Shown here: one piece after another, positions 10,696 to 21,576 of the stretch
How the letters are laid out: every line of letters begins with the position of its first letter
Position numbering within the stretch: position 1 is the first letter of the stretch
Source: Schistocerca nitens
Lineage: Eukaryota > Arthropoda > Insecta > Orthoptera > Acrididae
Reading direction: 5' to 3'
NCBI RefSeq assembly: GCF_023898315.1
Contig: NC_064621.1
Location: forward strand, 536,941,383 to 537,005,382
DNA: 64,000 bases
The notes under the pieces: generated by a model
Told to the model about the DNA's origin: nothing
Seen by the model: the letters and a program-made list of their open reading frames with translations, nothing else
The model's database searches: none
Made by a program: the position numbers and the translations under genes

Positions 10696-11654
10696 CAAGG
10701 GAACCTCCCCATCGCACCCCCCTCAGATTTAGTTATAAGTTGGCACAGTGGATAGGCCTTGATAAACTGAACACAGATCAATTGAGAAAACAGGAAGAAG
10801 TTGCGTGGAACTGTGAAAAAATAAGCAAAATATACAAACTGAGTAGTCCATAGGCCACATAGGCAACATTATGGACAATGTGAGCTCAGGAGCGCCGTGG
10901 TCTCGTGGTAGCGTGAGCAGCTGCAGAACGAAAGGTCCTTGGTTCAAGTCTTCCCTCCAGTGAGAATTTTACTTTCTTTATTTTTACATCGTTATTATCT
11001 GTCCGTTCGTTCATTGACGTCTCTGTTCACTGTAATAAGTTTAGTGTCTGTGTCTTGCGACCGCATCGCAAAACCGTGCGATTAGTAGGCGAAAGGACGT
11101 GCCTCTCCAATGGGAACCGAAAACATTTGATCGCAAGGTGATAGGTCAACCGATTCCTCCACAGGAAAACACATATGATATATTCTATACGACACTGGTG
11201 ACGGCATGTGCGTCACATGACAGGAATATGTTGTCGACCCACCTAACTTGTACACTTGGCGAATGGGTAAAAAGATTCTTCTACCTTGCCCGATTTAGGT
11301 TTTCTTGTGGATGTGATAATCACTCCCAAAAAAGTGATGAAAACATAAGAGTTTGTCACATAAATTGAAAATAAAAAATTAAACTTTTCACTCGATGGAA
11401 GATTTGAACCAAGGATCTTTCGTTCCGCAGCTGCTCACGTTACCACGAGACCACGGCGCTCCTGTGTTCTTAGAGTCCTTGATATCGCCTATCTTCCCAT
11501 GAACTACTCAGTTTGTATATTTTGCTTATTTTTTCACAGTTCCACACAACTTCTTCCTGTTTTCTCAATTGATCTGTGATCAGTTTTTCAAGGCCTATCC
11601 ACTTTGCCAACTTATAACTAAATCTGAGGGGGGTGCGATGGGGAGGTTCCCTTG
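10696..11654 (+). mobile_element. Long-TIR non-autonomous element, TAA duplication (PIF/Harbinger-like)
   Basis: A 959-bp element with arms of more than 250 bp that are inverted copies of each other, beginning CAAGGGAACCTCCCCATCGC. Flanking TAA at 10693-10695 and 11655-11657 is a 3-bp duplication; a second copy at 41672-42647 is flanked by TTA. TWA targets are characteristic of PIF/Harbinger. Each arm contains a tRNA-like segment (about 10895-10965 forward, 11395-11462 reverse) with an A-box-like GTGGTCTCGTGGTAGCGTG and a B-box-like GGTTCAAGTC. It has no transposase gene. Confidence 0.82.
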
Positions 11655-11657
11655 TAA

Positions 11658-12088
11658 GCCACTTCTACAGTCGAAACACCTTACGGAAATCCCTGACACC
11701 TGGCAGCGCTTTTGACAGCTTTTAACTGCGAAGCGCAAATGGCTGTAGGCTAAAAAGACAGTCGTCTATAGAGCTATAAAGAGGCGTTGACATAGAGACA
11801 TTTACGAAATAGCGTTGTGGACACCCGAAGCAGCTGCACTCAGCATACAGAGAACTTTCCGGGATCATGTTTCTTAATTTGGATACTGTACTTACACATT
11901 TGTACATTATGCATATTTCTTTGTACATCTGTTTCATAATTTCAAAGGTGTTTTCACGAATACACGGAAATTAAATTTTTCGATACTTCACTGCGAACCC
12001 AGCTGATTTTTTGTTTCCGTTTCTAATATAAAACTGGCAAAAGGAACTGTGGACTACTTGTATGATAACGGTAACAAATATGACAGTA
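11658..12088. other. No gene recognised
   Basis: About 430 bp with no recognised coding domain or repeat. Confidence 0.5.
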
Positions 12089-12089
12089 T

Positions 12090-12171
12090 ACTGACGAGCC
12101 AAAACATTACGATCACTTCTCTTACGGAGACAGAACGGCGCCTGGTGCCATTGTGGACACGTGACGGAATA
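12090..12171 (+). mobile_element. Left end of a Tc1-like remnant
   Basis: The first ~80 bp match the left end of the element that starts again at 12389 (shared 'gccaaaacatta', then 'acgtgacg'). It is cut off where the SINE at 12172 begins, so there are two left ends 300 bp apart. Confidence 0.65.
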
Positions 12172-12366
12172 AGAGCCGCTGTGGCCGAGCGCTTCTAGGC
12201 GCTTCAGTCTGGAACCGTGCTGCTGCTGCTACGGTCGCAGGTTATAATCCTGCCTCGGGCATGGATGTGTGTGATGTCCTAAGGTTAGTTAGGTTTAAGT
12301 AGTTCTAACTCTAGGGGACTGATGACCTCAGATGTTAAGTCCCATAGTGCTTAGAGCAATTTGAAT
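12172..12366 (+). repeat. tRNA-headed SINE, full length
   Basis: Head GTGGCCGAGCGCTTCTAGGC (A box) and a B box changed to GGTTATAATCC; body CTCGGGCATGGATGTGTGTG through GGGGACTGATGACCTCAGAT to a 3' end near CAATTTGAA. The altered B box suggests it is no longer a good polymerase III template. Confidence 0.9.
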
Positions 12367-13431
12367 TTCTAACGAAATGAGGAAAGTATATTCTGATAGG
12401 CCAAAACATTATGACCACCGCCCACCGTGACACTGCATGCGTCCTGTTGGCGTTGCAGGCACGTGACGTGATAACAAAAGTACGCAAGCGCAGCAGACAC
12501 GGACGAGGGTTCACCGTTGCGAGGATATGGGCTGAAAAGGCGGAATCCGTTGAGATAAGAGACTTTCACAATGGGCAGATTATTATTAAGCAGATCCTGT
12601 GAGCAAGTACCTCAAAATAGGGAAGGTGGCCAAAAGTTTACATGCTACTGTCATGAGCATCTACGGAAAGAGGTAGACGGACATTAAAACTACTACTAGG
12701 ACCTAAATGGTTGGACGTTCACGACTCTTCACAGGATATGGGATTCGACGGCTTGTCTGCTCTGTAGAGTAGGTTATATGGTGATCTGTAGCATCTCTGC
12801 TAAAACAGAAAATGCTGGTGTACGCACAAGTGTTTCGGAGCACACCGTTCATCGTACTTTGTTATTCATGGAGCTCCGCAGCAGACCAATCCTACGTGTT
12901 CATATGTTGACCCGATAGTGGGCACGGGGCCATCTGGATTCGATCGTCGATCAGTCGAAACGTCTCGGCTCTTTGGGTGAGTCACATTTTTGCTACACTA
13001 GGTCGCTGGTTGTCTCACACACGCCGTTATCGAGTCGCCATGGAAGCAGGCTGTTGGGAGCAGTATTATCCTATGGAAGACATTGTCTTGCGCTTGCATG
13101 GGACCTGTGGTAGTAATGGAAGAGACAATGACAGCTGCTTGATGTCTTCCCTGAGTGCGATGTCGTCTTTCAGCAGTATAATTGTCCGTGTCGTGCTACG
13201 TGGGTTGAGGAGCATTGTATCGAACTCACGTTGGTGTGTCGAGTAAAATCCCATGATGTAAATTCTATGCAACCCATCTGGGTCTTTATCGGGCGCTATC
13301 ACCGCGTACGCAAATCAACCGACCGTTATTTACGCGAATTACATGACCTGTGGGTAGTCCTTTAATCCCACATACCTCCACTAACCAACCACCAAACTGT
13401 TGGATCCCTGACACGCAGACTCAGTGACGTA

Positions 13432-14839
13432 CACTGCTGGCCACCGTAAATGCAACACCCTGAAGCAAGCATCCGAATCAAGTGAAATTTACACCATGAG
13501 TTTGCAGCGATGAGATATGCAACTGATTATAATTTCAGCGCAGACGCACATCACGCGCGCCTGTGGCGCCACCTCATAGCGCCAAATAAGGCTTGGCGAT
13601 TTCGACGAGTGTACGTTCGGCACGTGTGTTTACCTTGTGGTTGTTTCACAAGACGATCAGTTATGCCTCGTAGACAACAGCGATCATCTTTTGATCAAGT
13701 ATCCGAGTTCGACAGAGGAAGGATAGTGGCTTACCGAGATTGTGGATTACCATACACAGAAATCGCTAGTCGTGTTGGACCAAACCAAACAACTGTAATG
13801 CGGATATGTGACGGTTGGATGCAGGAGGGTACGACGGACCGACGTGGTCGATCGCATTCACCTCGGTGCACCGCTACACGTGCTGATAGGCAAATTGTGC
13901 GCATGGCAGTGACGGATCGCTCAGTGACATCCCGAACCATAGCACAGCACATTGCGTCTGTAACGCATCATCCAGTGTCTGCGCGTACCATTCGACGCCG
14001 TTTACAGCAGAGTGGTCTGTCCGCAAGACGTCCATTGCTTCGTCTACCATTGACGCAGAACCACAGACGTCTCCGTCGCCAATGGTGTGATGACAGACGG
14101 ATGTGGAAGGCAGAATGGAATGACGTTGTCTTTACTGACGAGGCACGCTTCTGTCTGCAGCACGACGATGGTCGGATTCGAGTGTGGAGACACCGTGGAG
14201 AGAGGATGCTGGACAGCTGCATTATGCACCGCCACACTGGTCTTGCACCGGGTATTATGGTATGCGGCGGTATTGTATATTACTCTCGCACGCCTCTAGT
14301 ACGCATTGCCGGTACTTTAAATAGCCGGCGCTACATATCGGAGGTGCTGGAGCCAGTTGTCCTTCCTTACCTTCAGGGCTCGGCCACAGCCATATTTCAA
14401 CAGGATAATGCGCGACCACACGTGGCACGCATTGTCCAAAGGTTCTTCGTCAATAACCAGATTGAATTGCTTCCCTGGCCGGCTCGCTCTCCGGATCTGT
14501 CGCCGATAGAAAACATGTGGTCCATGGTTGCTCAACGAGTGACCCAGATTACATCCCCAGCTGCCACACCAGATGATCTTTGGCAACGTGTGGAAGCTGC
14601 TTGGGCTGCTGTACCCCAGGAACACATCCAACGTCTGTTTGACTCAATGCCGAGACGTGTGGCAGCGGTGATCTCCAACAATGGCGGCTACTCTGGCTAC
14701 TGATTCTGGCAGGAACCACATGTCACAGACGTCTGTAAACGTAATCATTTGATACTTGGTCAACATGTTATCTACAAAATAAATTTCGTTGTGCTACCTC
14801 TTGTCTTTCTTGGTGTTGCATTTACGGTGGCCAGCAGTG
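13432..14839 (+). mobile_element. Intact Tc1-like transposon, perfect TIRs
   Basis: A 1,408-bp element between TA (13430-13431 and 14840-14841). The inverted termini are perfect over 28 bp (13432-13459 and 14812-14839), beginning CACTGCTGGCCACCGTAAAT. One open transposase frame lies inside. A degenerate relative with similar but not identical ends (CACTACTGGCC) is at 37320-38709. Confidence 0.94.
13663..14703 (+). CDS. Tc1-like DD34E transposase (346 residues)
   Basis: Nuclear DDE transposase. The frame is open from 13510, but the natural start is the Met at 13663 (MPRRQQRSSFDQVSEFDRGR), which aligns with MPRVRRRNAYHHVSDFDNGR in the relative at 38482. Two helix-turn-helix units occupy the first ~115 residues. 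Catalytic blocks: VVFTDEARFCLQ (Asp), FQQDNARPHVAR (Asp), SPDLSPIENMW (Glu), with 34 residues between the last two, the classical DD34E spacing. It ends NNGGYSGY then stop. There are no internal breaks. It is the best candidate in the window for an active Tc1 source, since its ends are also perfect. Confidence 0.94.
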   Translation: MPRRQQRSSFDQVSEFDRGRIVAYRDCGLPYTEIASRVGPNQTTVMRICDGWMQEGTTDRRGRSHSPRCTATRADRQIVRMAVTDRSVTSRTIAQHIASVTHHPVSARTIRRRLQQSGLSARRPLLRLPLTQNHRRLRRQWCDDRRMWKAEWNDVVFTDEARFCLQHDDGRIRVWRHRGERMLDSCIMHRHTGLAPGIMVCGGIVYYSRTPLVRIAGTLNSRRYISEVLEPVVLPYLQGSATAIFQQDNARPHVARIVQRFFVNNQIELLPWPARSPDLSPIENMWSMVAQRVTQITSPAATPDDLWQRVEAAWAAVPQEHIQRLFDSMPRRVAAVISNNGGYSGY

Positions 14840-14906
14840 TATTTTGTTCCAAAGACGGACAAACAAGCAATTAAGCAGGTGGTCATAATGGTTTGGCTCA
14901 TCAGTG

Positions 14907-15227
14907 TATAAGTGGCGCAACAGCGAATATCACACTACCCGCCAGCTATGGAATTAATTGAGATAAGCGACTCTGATAAAAGGGCAGGATGTTAAGACAC
15001 GGCACATTGGAACGATCGTCTCGGAAATGGCAAAGCTGGTCAGCTGTTCGGTGCGCTGCTGTCTCGATCAGCTATGGAAACTGGATGAAGGGCGGCGAAG
15101 CAAAGAGTAGGCGACAAGGTCGCGGACGTCGACGCCACGACAGAAAATGCTAAGATCAGAGACTTGCCTGCACTGTAAAACAGAATAGGCGGTGAACTGT
15201 GCCAGATCTGACGACAGAGTACGATGC
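14907..15227 (+). mobile_element. Fragment of a further Tc1-like element
   Basis: Immediately after the previous right end, sequence such as 'gaaactggatgaagggcggcg' and 'aggcggtgaactgtgccagat' matches the interior of Tc1-like elements related to the one at 12389. No open frame remains. It stops where the MITE-like block at 15228 begins. Confidence 0.55.
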
Positions 15228-15790
15228 TATATACTTAAATGGATATGGTGTCTGTTCTTTCGAACATGTCCGAAAGAACAGACACCGTTGATGACCTGCA
15301 GCCGTCTAGAACGAAATTAGAATGAATTTAATACCTTCAGCTGCTGACAGGCATTGATATATATCAACGGGGACAGGTGAAAATGTGTGCTCGGAACCCG
15401 GGATCTCCTGCTTACATGGCAGACGCTCTCTCCATATGAGCCACCGAGGGCACAGAGGATAGTGCGACTGCAGGGACTAACTCGCGCACGCCTCCCGTGA
15501 GACCCACATTCTCGCCTTGGATGTCCACACACTACACTCGTAGTGTCCCATCCCAACACACTTATTACTCGTGGAAAACATTCTTACCAAATCCCATAAG
15601 AGTTCGGGGAATATGTGTGCATCCGCACAGAAGAAGAACATGTCCGAAAGAACGGACACCATATCCATATAAGTGTATAGTTCTGTCGATACCGGCGATT
15701 ACCGTACAGAAGAACATGTCTGAAAGAACAGACAACATATCCATACAAGTATATAGTTGTGTCGATGCTGGCCATTACCTTCTTCTTCTG
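15228..15790. mobile_element. MITE with palindromic ends and a tRNA-like core
   Basis: The left end (about 15238) reads TGGATATGGTGTCTGTTCTT and is followed by its near complement, making a local hairpin; the right end near 15636-15671 is the inverted copy. The right end is then partly duplicated about 76 bp further on (15709-15745). At 15391-15450 the minus strand carries a tRNA-like head (GGTGGCTCATATGGAGAGAG, CCCGGGTTCCGAG). The boundaries are approximate. Confidence 0.6.
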
Positions 15791-16125
15791 TGCCCTCTGA
15801 TAACGACATATACACTGATCAGCCAGAACCTTATGTTTCTCTACCTAATAGCCAGTACGTCCACTTTTGACTCCTATAACAGCTGCGACGTGTCGTGGTA
15901 TGGAAGCAATGACGCCTTGGTAGGTCGCTTGAGGGCGCTGGCACACAAGTCACCTAATACCCGTAAGATCCGGGGAGGAGGAAGATGAGCTCTGACCCCA
16001 CGTTCAATCACATCGGATCGGGTTCAGATCTGGTGAGTTGCGGGGCCAGTACATCAATTGGAACTCGCCAATGTGTTCTTCGAATCACTCCATCACACTC
16101 CTGGCCTTGTGACATGCAACATGGT

Positions 16126-17798
16126 TAGAAGTCTGCGCGGATAAGAAAAGTGCAATCCGCATCTGCACCGCATCTGCAAGGTCCTAATCCGCAACCGCAT
16201 CCGCAGCAATTAATCCGCATCCGCAAGTTCCTTATCCGGATCCGCATATATTTAAGTTTTCAATGAGTAATTAATAGTAATAGACAGTAGTACTTACAAT
16301 TATGGTATGTAATGACATAGTTATTGTTAGGGTGCCATTTCTGCGACAACTTAACTACTTTTGACTTCTTAAATCACAGGAAATGCTCTATACCTACTCT
16401 AAAGCAGACCATTCGAAACAGGAAAGCATTGCCGCTCCGGAACACACACATTAGCGGCTCGGATCTCGTGAGATTGGAAACGCTATTTTAAAAAATAAAA
16501 TTCAATGTAAAAGTATTAAATGATGAAGATACGTGTATAGAAACAGTATTTGGCTGCTCTTGTGCCAAGGCAGCTGAAAATGACGATGGTTTTAAACTGT
16601 TACTAGCACATTGCATCATTTACCGACAGTTTGTTTGTACTCACTGCTTGGATGTGTCAAATTTTGAAGCCATTCATGTCAGCTGATGATTATATTATAG
16701 CTTACGCGTTCAGTCCTCGTCATTTCCAGGTGAAAATATTTACAGTATTAGGCCTACCCTGCTAAACGCTGGCGCACCTGTGAAAAAAAGTTAAACTGCC
16801 AGCAACAATTGACGTTGTCTGGAAGAAATAACTCGTCTTCCGAAGAGTGACAACAAAATCAGTGGTTATAGAAATTAGGAGTGGTTGGATGAGGTAGCAG
16901 TTCCTTAGCACTCACTGCACCGTACTTGGCCCCCACATCAATAAGAAACTGTGCCGTCTCGAGAAACCCAGATCCACACGCAACTTAGAATGGTAAAACG
17001 TCTTTGCTGACAAGACTGATAAGTTTTTCTGTCGCGGCTGTCTTCAAATTTGGCGGAAGTTCAGGAACTTTCACGTCTCTTTTGGTATTTAAATAAGTAA
17101 TTATGCTACTTTGTCGATCCTCACACGAATTTTTAAGCAAATTTGAAGTTCCACTTTTGTGTCCAGTGTGGAAATATACTTTTTTACATGCAAAACAAGC
17201 CACTATATCTATTACCTTTTCGTTGCCATCAAATACGTATGCGAATTTTTTCCAAATTGGCGATTTCAATTTGTTTTCCTTCACTAATATAAAATCACCT
17301 TTTTTCACCTTACACTAAATTGTATCCATCGATATGGTGTTCATTTGAAGAAAGAACTCTCACTGATATTTGCTACGATGCACGTTGTGACTCGGTCACT
17401 ACAAAGCGCTAACTGAAGTCAGCGGAAAATTGCAACGGGCACCTGTCTGGTAGACAGTGGGCAGGTTTGCCACACAGAGAGCACTTCACAGGCCACACAA
17501 AAGACACGGTCACGGAAACTGATTAGTCGCAGGTCTCTTGGGTACAGTTACGTCGGTCGTAGCCAGGGGCTGAGGACAACAGACATCCGCTCTACCCGGG
17601 CCCTGCAAGATTCCAAGAGTGTCAACAGACTTGAAGTTTTCAACTAACATTGCAACATACGTACTGGGCAGATGCCTTGCTCATTATCCGCAGATGACCG
17701 CGGATATCCGCGCCGGTCGCGATTTTATCCGCCAAGTAACAAATACCGCTATATCCGCGGATATATCCGCGGATATAGCGCATCCGCACAGACCTCTA
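16126..17798 (-). mobile_element. hAT transposon, non-autonomous
   Basis: A 1,673-bp insertion with short inverted ends (TAGAAGTCTGCGCGGAT left, TAGAGGTCTGTGCGGATG from the right) and an 8-bp target duplication with one mismatch (AACATGGT 16118-16125, AACTTGGT 17799-17806), as expected for hAT. Both ends are packed with GCGGAT/ATCCGC motifs within about 150 bp, like subterminal transposase-binding repeats of other hATs. Only the N-terminal BED part of the transposase remains; the DDE domain is gone. Confidence 0.85.
16985..17308 (-). pseudogene. hAT transposase N-terminal fragment (BED zinc finger)
   Basis: A 107-residue frame. Residues about 17-60 fit a BED zinc finger: SPIWKKFAYVFDG, then CFACKKVYFH, then TSNLLKNSC. 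The usual distal His before the final Cys or His reads Asn here, so zinc binding may be lost. The end, SKDVLPF, matches the short conserved segment that follows the BED domain in Hermes-type transposases. A stop then cuts it off and no catalytic domain follows before the element ends at 16126. Confidence 0.75.
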
Positions 17799-18103
17799 AA
17801 CTTGGTCTTGTTGAATAATACCATTGCCGTCGATAAACATAAATGTCATGTAAGTGGTCTGCAACCAGTGTACGACACTCTTCGTGGTGCCTTGCACGAA
17901 TTACACGTGAATGTTCCCAAGAGCATAATGGAGCCACTACCAGTTTGTCTCCGTCCCACAGTATAGATGCGAAAGAGCTGACACAACGTGCACCATGCAT
18001 GTGTCTGACTGGCAGACATTCCTTGCCCCTAGACACTGCTATCGCCTTGTAGGGTTTATATCGATAGGTCAGTGGTCATAGTGTTCTGGCTGATCAGTAT
18101 AAA

Positions 18104-18845
18104 CATGTAAGTTATATTTAAGCGTCAACATGTTCTAAAGCACGGCGTTTTAGCTGTGTCCCAGATGAAAAAGCTAGAGACAGGAGTTGCAATAGCGCAT
18201 TTTAAAAATAATTAATGTTAACATTCGAGGACGATAAATGTCTTTGAACATGTTTTATATGACTGTGAAATGCACCGAATAATAGTAACTGAAATAAAAG
18301 GACCATATCTGGTGGAGTTTTTTCTAAGACATGGGTTTCTCATTCACCTCTTGCCAGCATTCAGTAGAAGTGATGGCATTAATTAATCTTGCATAAAGAT
18401 TTGTCATAGATTACTGAAAAACCGACGTTGCGTCGTCACAGGAAAACGTATGATCTTTTTAGTCAAATGTTTGAGTGAAGCGAAAAAAAAGATTTGCTAT
18501 AAATTAGCCAATGGGTTTTTGTCCGAATTTTCAAAGACAAAAGAAGACTGGGAAATGGACAAAAAGGGTTTCAAACTGATCATCATGAGGTCTGCTATTG
18601 GAAAAACGAGTTTATTTGCTTGAAAATAATTTGGGGATAAAAGGAAAAATTCATTAGTGACTTGTGGAAGAATTTTTGTTTGAATTTTATTGGCAGTAGA
18701 AAGGAGAGAAACAGACAAATGAGGCATCAAATAGACCAGCGTGAGATCTAGTTTCACAAAAAAATTTAAATTCTATGAATTTAATCAGGGCAGTTAAGAA
18801 AAATTTAATTAGTAATTTGAGGGAAAATTGAAATATTCATCTAGG
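18104..18845. other. No gene recognised
   Basis: AT-rich sequence with no recognised coding domain or element. Confidence 0.5.
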
Positions 18846-18849
18846 AGCT

Positions 18850-19330
18850 GCTGCTGGCTATGTAGATGAAGAGTAAAAAATTCACCTCTTCAAGGCCTAG
18901 CTATTTTGCACATAAGAAGTTACTTTGATGTATTACTTAACTATCAAACAGAAAACCATCGAATCGAATACTAAATTGAGGACACTTCGAAAACAAAAGA
19001 CGCTAGAAATGGAAATAAGGTATCAAAAAGTTCGTCTGTTCAAGGCACAGTTATTTTTATTAAAACAAAGGTGCATTGGTGTAATGTATGTTTCTTAAAA
19101 TGGCTTCCTTCAAATAAAGTACAAAAAGTTATTCCATTTCAAGAACAGCGGCCTCTAGAAAGGCCTTTTGGATGCCAAAAAGTTTATCTTATGAAGGACT
19201 CGCTATTTTGCGCAATAAAGTTACACTGGCGTGACATTTCACTGGCAAAATGGTTTTCTTCGAATAAAATTGTGATCGGTCACATATTTTGTGAAACGAT
19301 AAGTCTAAAACAAGAAATAAAGTAGAGAAA
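18850..19330 (+). repeat. Degenerate tandem repeat, about 150-bp unit
   Basis: Three units aligned by the block 'ttcaaggcctagctattttg' (near 18886) and its diverged forms near 19037 and 19192, each followed by 'gaagttactttgatg'-like sequence. The forward ORF at 19071-19325 spans two units, which is why its protein repeats itself (HWCNVCFLKWLPSNK, then HWRDISLAKWFSSNK). Confidence 0.6.
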
Positions 19331-20260
19331 TATTTCACTCGCCTGTGAATAATAATCGAAAGCATGTTCAAGGAATGTGGTGCGTCTAATGTTTCTCTGT
19401 TTCATTTTTTATACCATACTTTTAGACATAACGTTACACAAAATATTTGGCCGATTTTTGTTTATAAAATTTTCTACTTAATTTTTCGAACAGAGCAACA
19501 TGATTCATTGTTGTAACCTCTTTCGGACGAATTAGGCCATCCTCATATCTAAAATTCAAAGAAACGTATGCACCATCCTTTCCGCTTTTTAGATGTGCCA
19601 ATGGTGTGATTCCGTCAAAACAGGTCATTATATTAATAAATATGAAACACACTCTGCTGATTAGTTTCTAACATTTCTCATAGTCAACGTTCCAACTCTT
19701 TCTGCTGATGCGCCTGTGATATCACCCATCTCGTACACATTTAATCACCAACTGTGCAATACCTTATAGTGCACATGTTAATTTTCCGTCTGTGGATCCA
19801 GTTTTGGAACTTCCATCATTGAGGTACCTGTAAGAGGTGCAAAGCCACGCTTGAATTTAGGTATCCAACATAAGATTAGCTACCTTGGGGACTACAAGGG
19901 GGAAAACAAGTGCGATGTGTTAAAAGTAGTTTTGAGTGTAGGGATCAAAACAAGAAAAACACATCCACTAAACATGTGTCCGGAAATTTATACTTTGTAA
20001 TTTCTGAACACTTCTATTTTTAAATGACTCCTGGAAGAAAATCCCTACGGATTAAGGTCAAGTGAAGACCGAGATACAGGCCCTGCTATCCATCTTGACT
20101 CATATTGACACGTTTTATGTCATCAAAATGCGTGTCGCATCAGCAGCAAAGTGTGCCCGTGCCAAGTCAAACATGTACCACATTCCGCAACCATGGGCAA
20201 TACCTGAAATTTAAGCCCAATTACGTGAGAACTCAGTCAAACACTTTACAGTTCTGTCAT
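19331..20260. other. No gene recognised
   Basis: Mixed-composition sequence with only short ORFs and no recognised domain or repeat. Confidence 0.5.
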
Positions 20261-20369
20261 ACACTGTCCAGTCACGTTAACGTGGTCACTTCTCAAAAGC
20301 CTAAATAAGTACGTTTTGCAACGCGGACTGCTGCCAGACATGTAGGAAAAGAGTGATTGAGGTTCTGGA

Positions 20370-21250
20370 ACTAACCGACAGGGATGTGGAGCCATTCCCA
20401 GTGCCGTGGCCGAATGCGTTAGGTTTCTCGGTTGAGGATCCATGGCACGAACTATCGAGGCGTTCCCACAGATTCTCGATTGGGTTTAAATCCGAAGAGT
20501 TTATTGGCCAGGGGAGAACAGTAGGGTCATCTTGGTGCTCTTCGAAGCACGTACGTATACTGCGAGCTGTGTGTCACGTTGCATTGTTCTGCTGGTAGAT
20601 GCCACCATGCCCAGGAAACACGGACTGCTTGTAGAGGTGACAGGGTCCCGAAAATAGATGTATACTTGTGTTGATCCATTGTGCCTTCCAAAATGATGAG
20701 ATCACCCACAGAACGCCACGAAAATGTTCCCCGTACCGCAAAGGATTGGGGGTGTTTACTTCCAGACGTTTCAACCCGTACACGCCAACGGCCATCTGTC
20801 CGATGGAGCACAAAACGCGATTCACCGGAAAAGACGACCTGTCATCACTCAGTGGACGGTCCAGTTGCGGTGGTGGGGTACAAATTCCTGCCTTCGTAGC
20901 CGATGACCAGCAGTCAGCATGGGACATGAACCAGTCACCTGTTGCAAACGTCCATACGCTGCAACCTCCGCTGAATATACGTCGAGGAGACTCTGTTGGT
21001 AGCAACTTTGTTCATTTGAGCAGTCAGTCTCTCAACAGTTGCCCATACGCACTTCTGCAGCCATCGTTCACGCCTGTCATCTACGGCCTGTGGTGCAATA
21101 CAGTTGCCTCGGTGCCGGTTTTGGACAGCGCCATTTTGCCATTACAGAATACATTAATCACGGCGGTCCCTGTACAGTTTACAAAGTTAGACGTTTCGGG
21201 AATGTTTCCACCGTCGGCCCGAAAGTCAGTGAACATGTATTTCTCAACGT
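20370..21250 (-). pseudogene. Tc1-like transposase relic
   Basis: Readable minus-strand pieces in several frames include VVFSGESRFVLHRTDGR (first catalytic block with Asp changed to Gly), SVGDLIILEGTMDQHKY (the family's LxxVEGTxN block) and an HLPAEQCNVTH stretch where the second Asp motif should be. Stops and frameshifts break it throughout. The plus-strand ORF at 20668-21381 overlaps it and is a shadow. Confidence 0.68.
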
Positions 21251-21270
21251 CAGATAAATGTCTCCGTTTC

Positions 21271-21477
21271 CGGCCGCGCGGGGTAGCCGCGTGGTCTTGG
21301 GCGCCTTGTCACGGTTCACGCGGCTCCCTCCAACGGATGTTCGAGTCCACCCTTTGGCATGGGGGTGTGTGTTGTCCTTAGCGTGTCATTTTAAGTTAGA
21401 TTAAGTAGTGTGTAAGCTTAGGGACCGATGACCTCAGCAGTTTGGTCCCATAGGATCTTACCACAAATTTCAAAATT
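21271..21477 (+). repeat. SINE, CGGCCGCGCGGGG subfamily
   Basis: Begins CGGCCGCGCGGGGTAGCCGC and has a tRNA-like head with B-box-like TGTTCGAGTCCACCC; the body ends with GGTCCCATAGGATCTTACCA. It is flanked by imperfect direct repeats (TCTCCGTTTC 21261-21270, GCTCCTTTTC 21478-21487). Confidence 0.87.
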
Positions 21478-21576
21478 GCTCCTTTTCCGCATTACGACGA
21501 CGATAGCACTGTTTACCGCGGCCCCTCTGCCCCCTCCGTGAGTGGCCATTGCACGGTGTCATCTAACATAGTTGGT

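Larger units (their letters stand above)
12389..14906 (+). mobile_element. Decayed Tc1-like element hosting an intact Tc1-like copy
   Basis: The left end near 12389 (ATTCTGATAGGCCAAAACAT) and the right end near 14906 (GGTCATAATGGTTTGGCTCA) are imperfect inverted repeats. The interior, 12420-13430 and 14842-14880, matches a forward-strand Tc1-like transposase that is full of stops and gaps; near 13240-13310 the reading MQPIWVFIGRYHRVRKS corresponds to the NPIEPIW region of the family. The 1.4 kb element at 13432-14839 interrupts it just before its right end. I place the family from memory of related insect sequences. Confidence 0.7.
15813..18099 (-). mobile_element. Decayed Tc1-like element split by a hAT element
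   Basis: Inverted ends: left from 15813 (CACTGATCAGCCAGAACCTT), right to 18099 (GTTCTGGCTGATCAGT), flanked by TA at 15811-15812 and 18100-18101. The interior is a minus-strand Tc1-like transposase reduced to parts of its C-terminal half (about 15850-16117 and 17807-18060). Its two halves are separated by the hAT insertion at 16126-17798. Confidence 0.78.

Noticed and set aside
12172-12366. Target duplication around this SINE
   Set aside because: I could not find matching direct repeats at its edges, so none is claimed.
15497-15988. 163-residue plus-strand ORF
   Set aside because: It crosses the MITE right end, its duplication and the start of a Tc1 remnant, and has no domain.
20668-21381. 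237-residue plus-strand ORF
   Set aside because: It is antisense to a Tc1-like transposase relic, runs into a SINE at 21271, and has no recognised domain.
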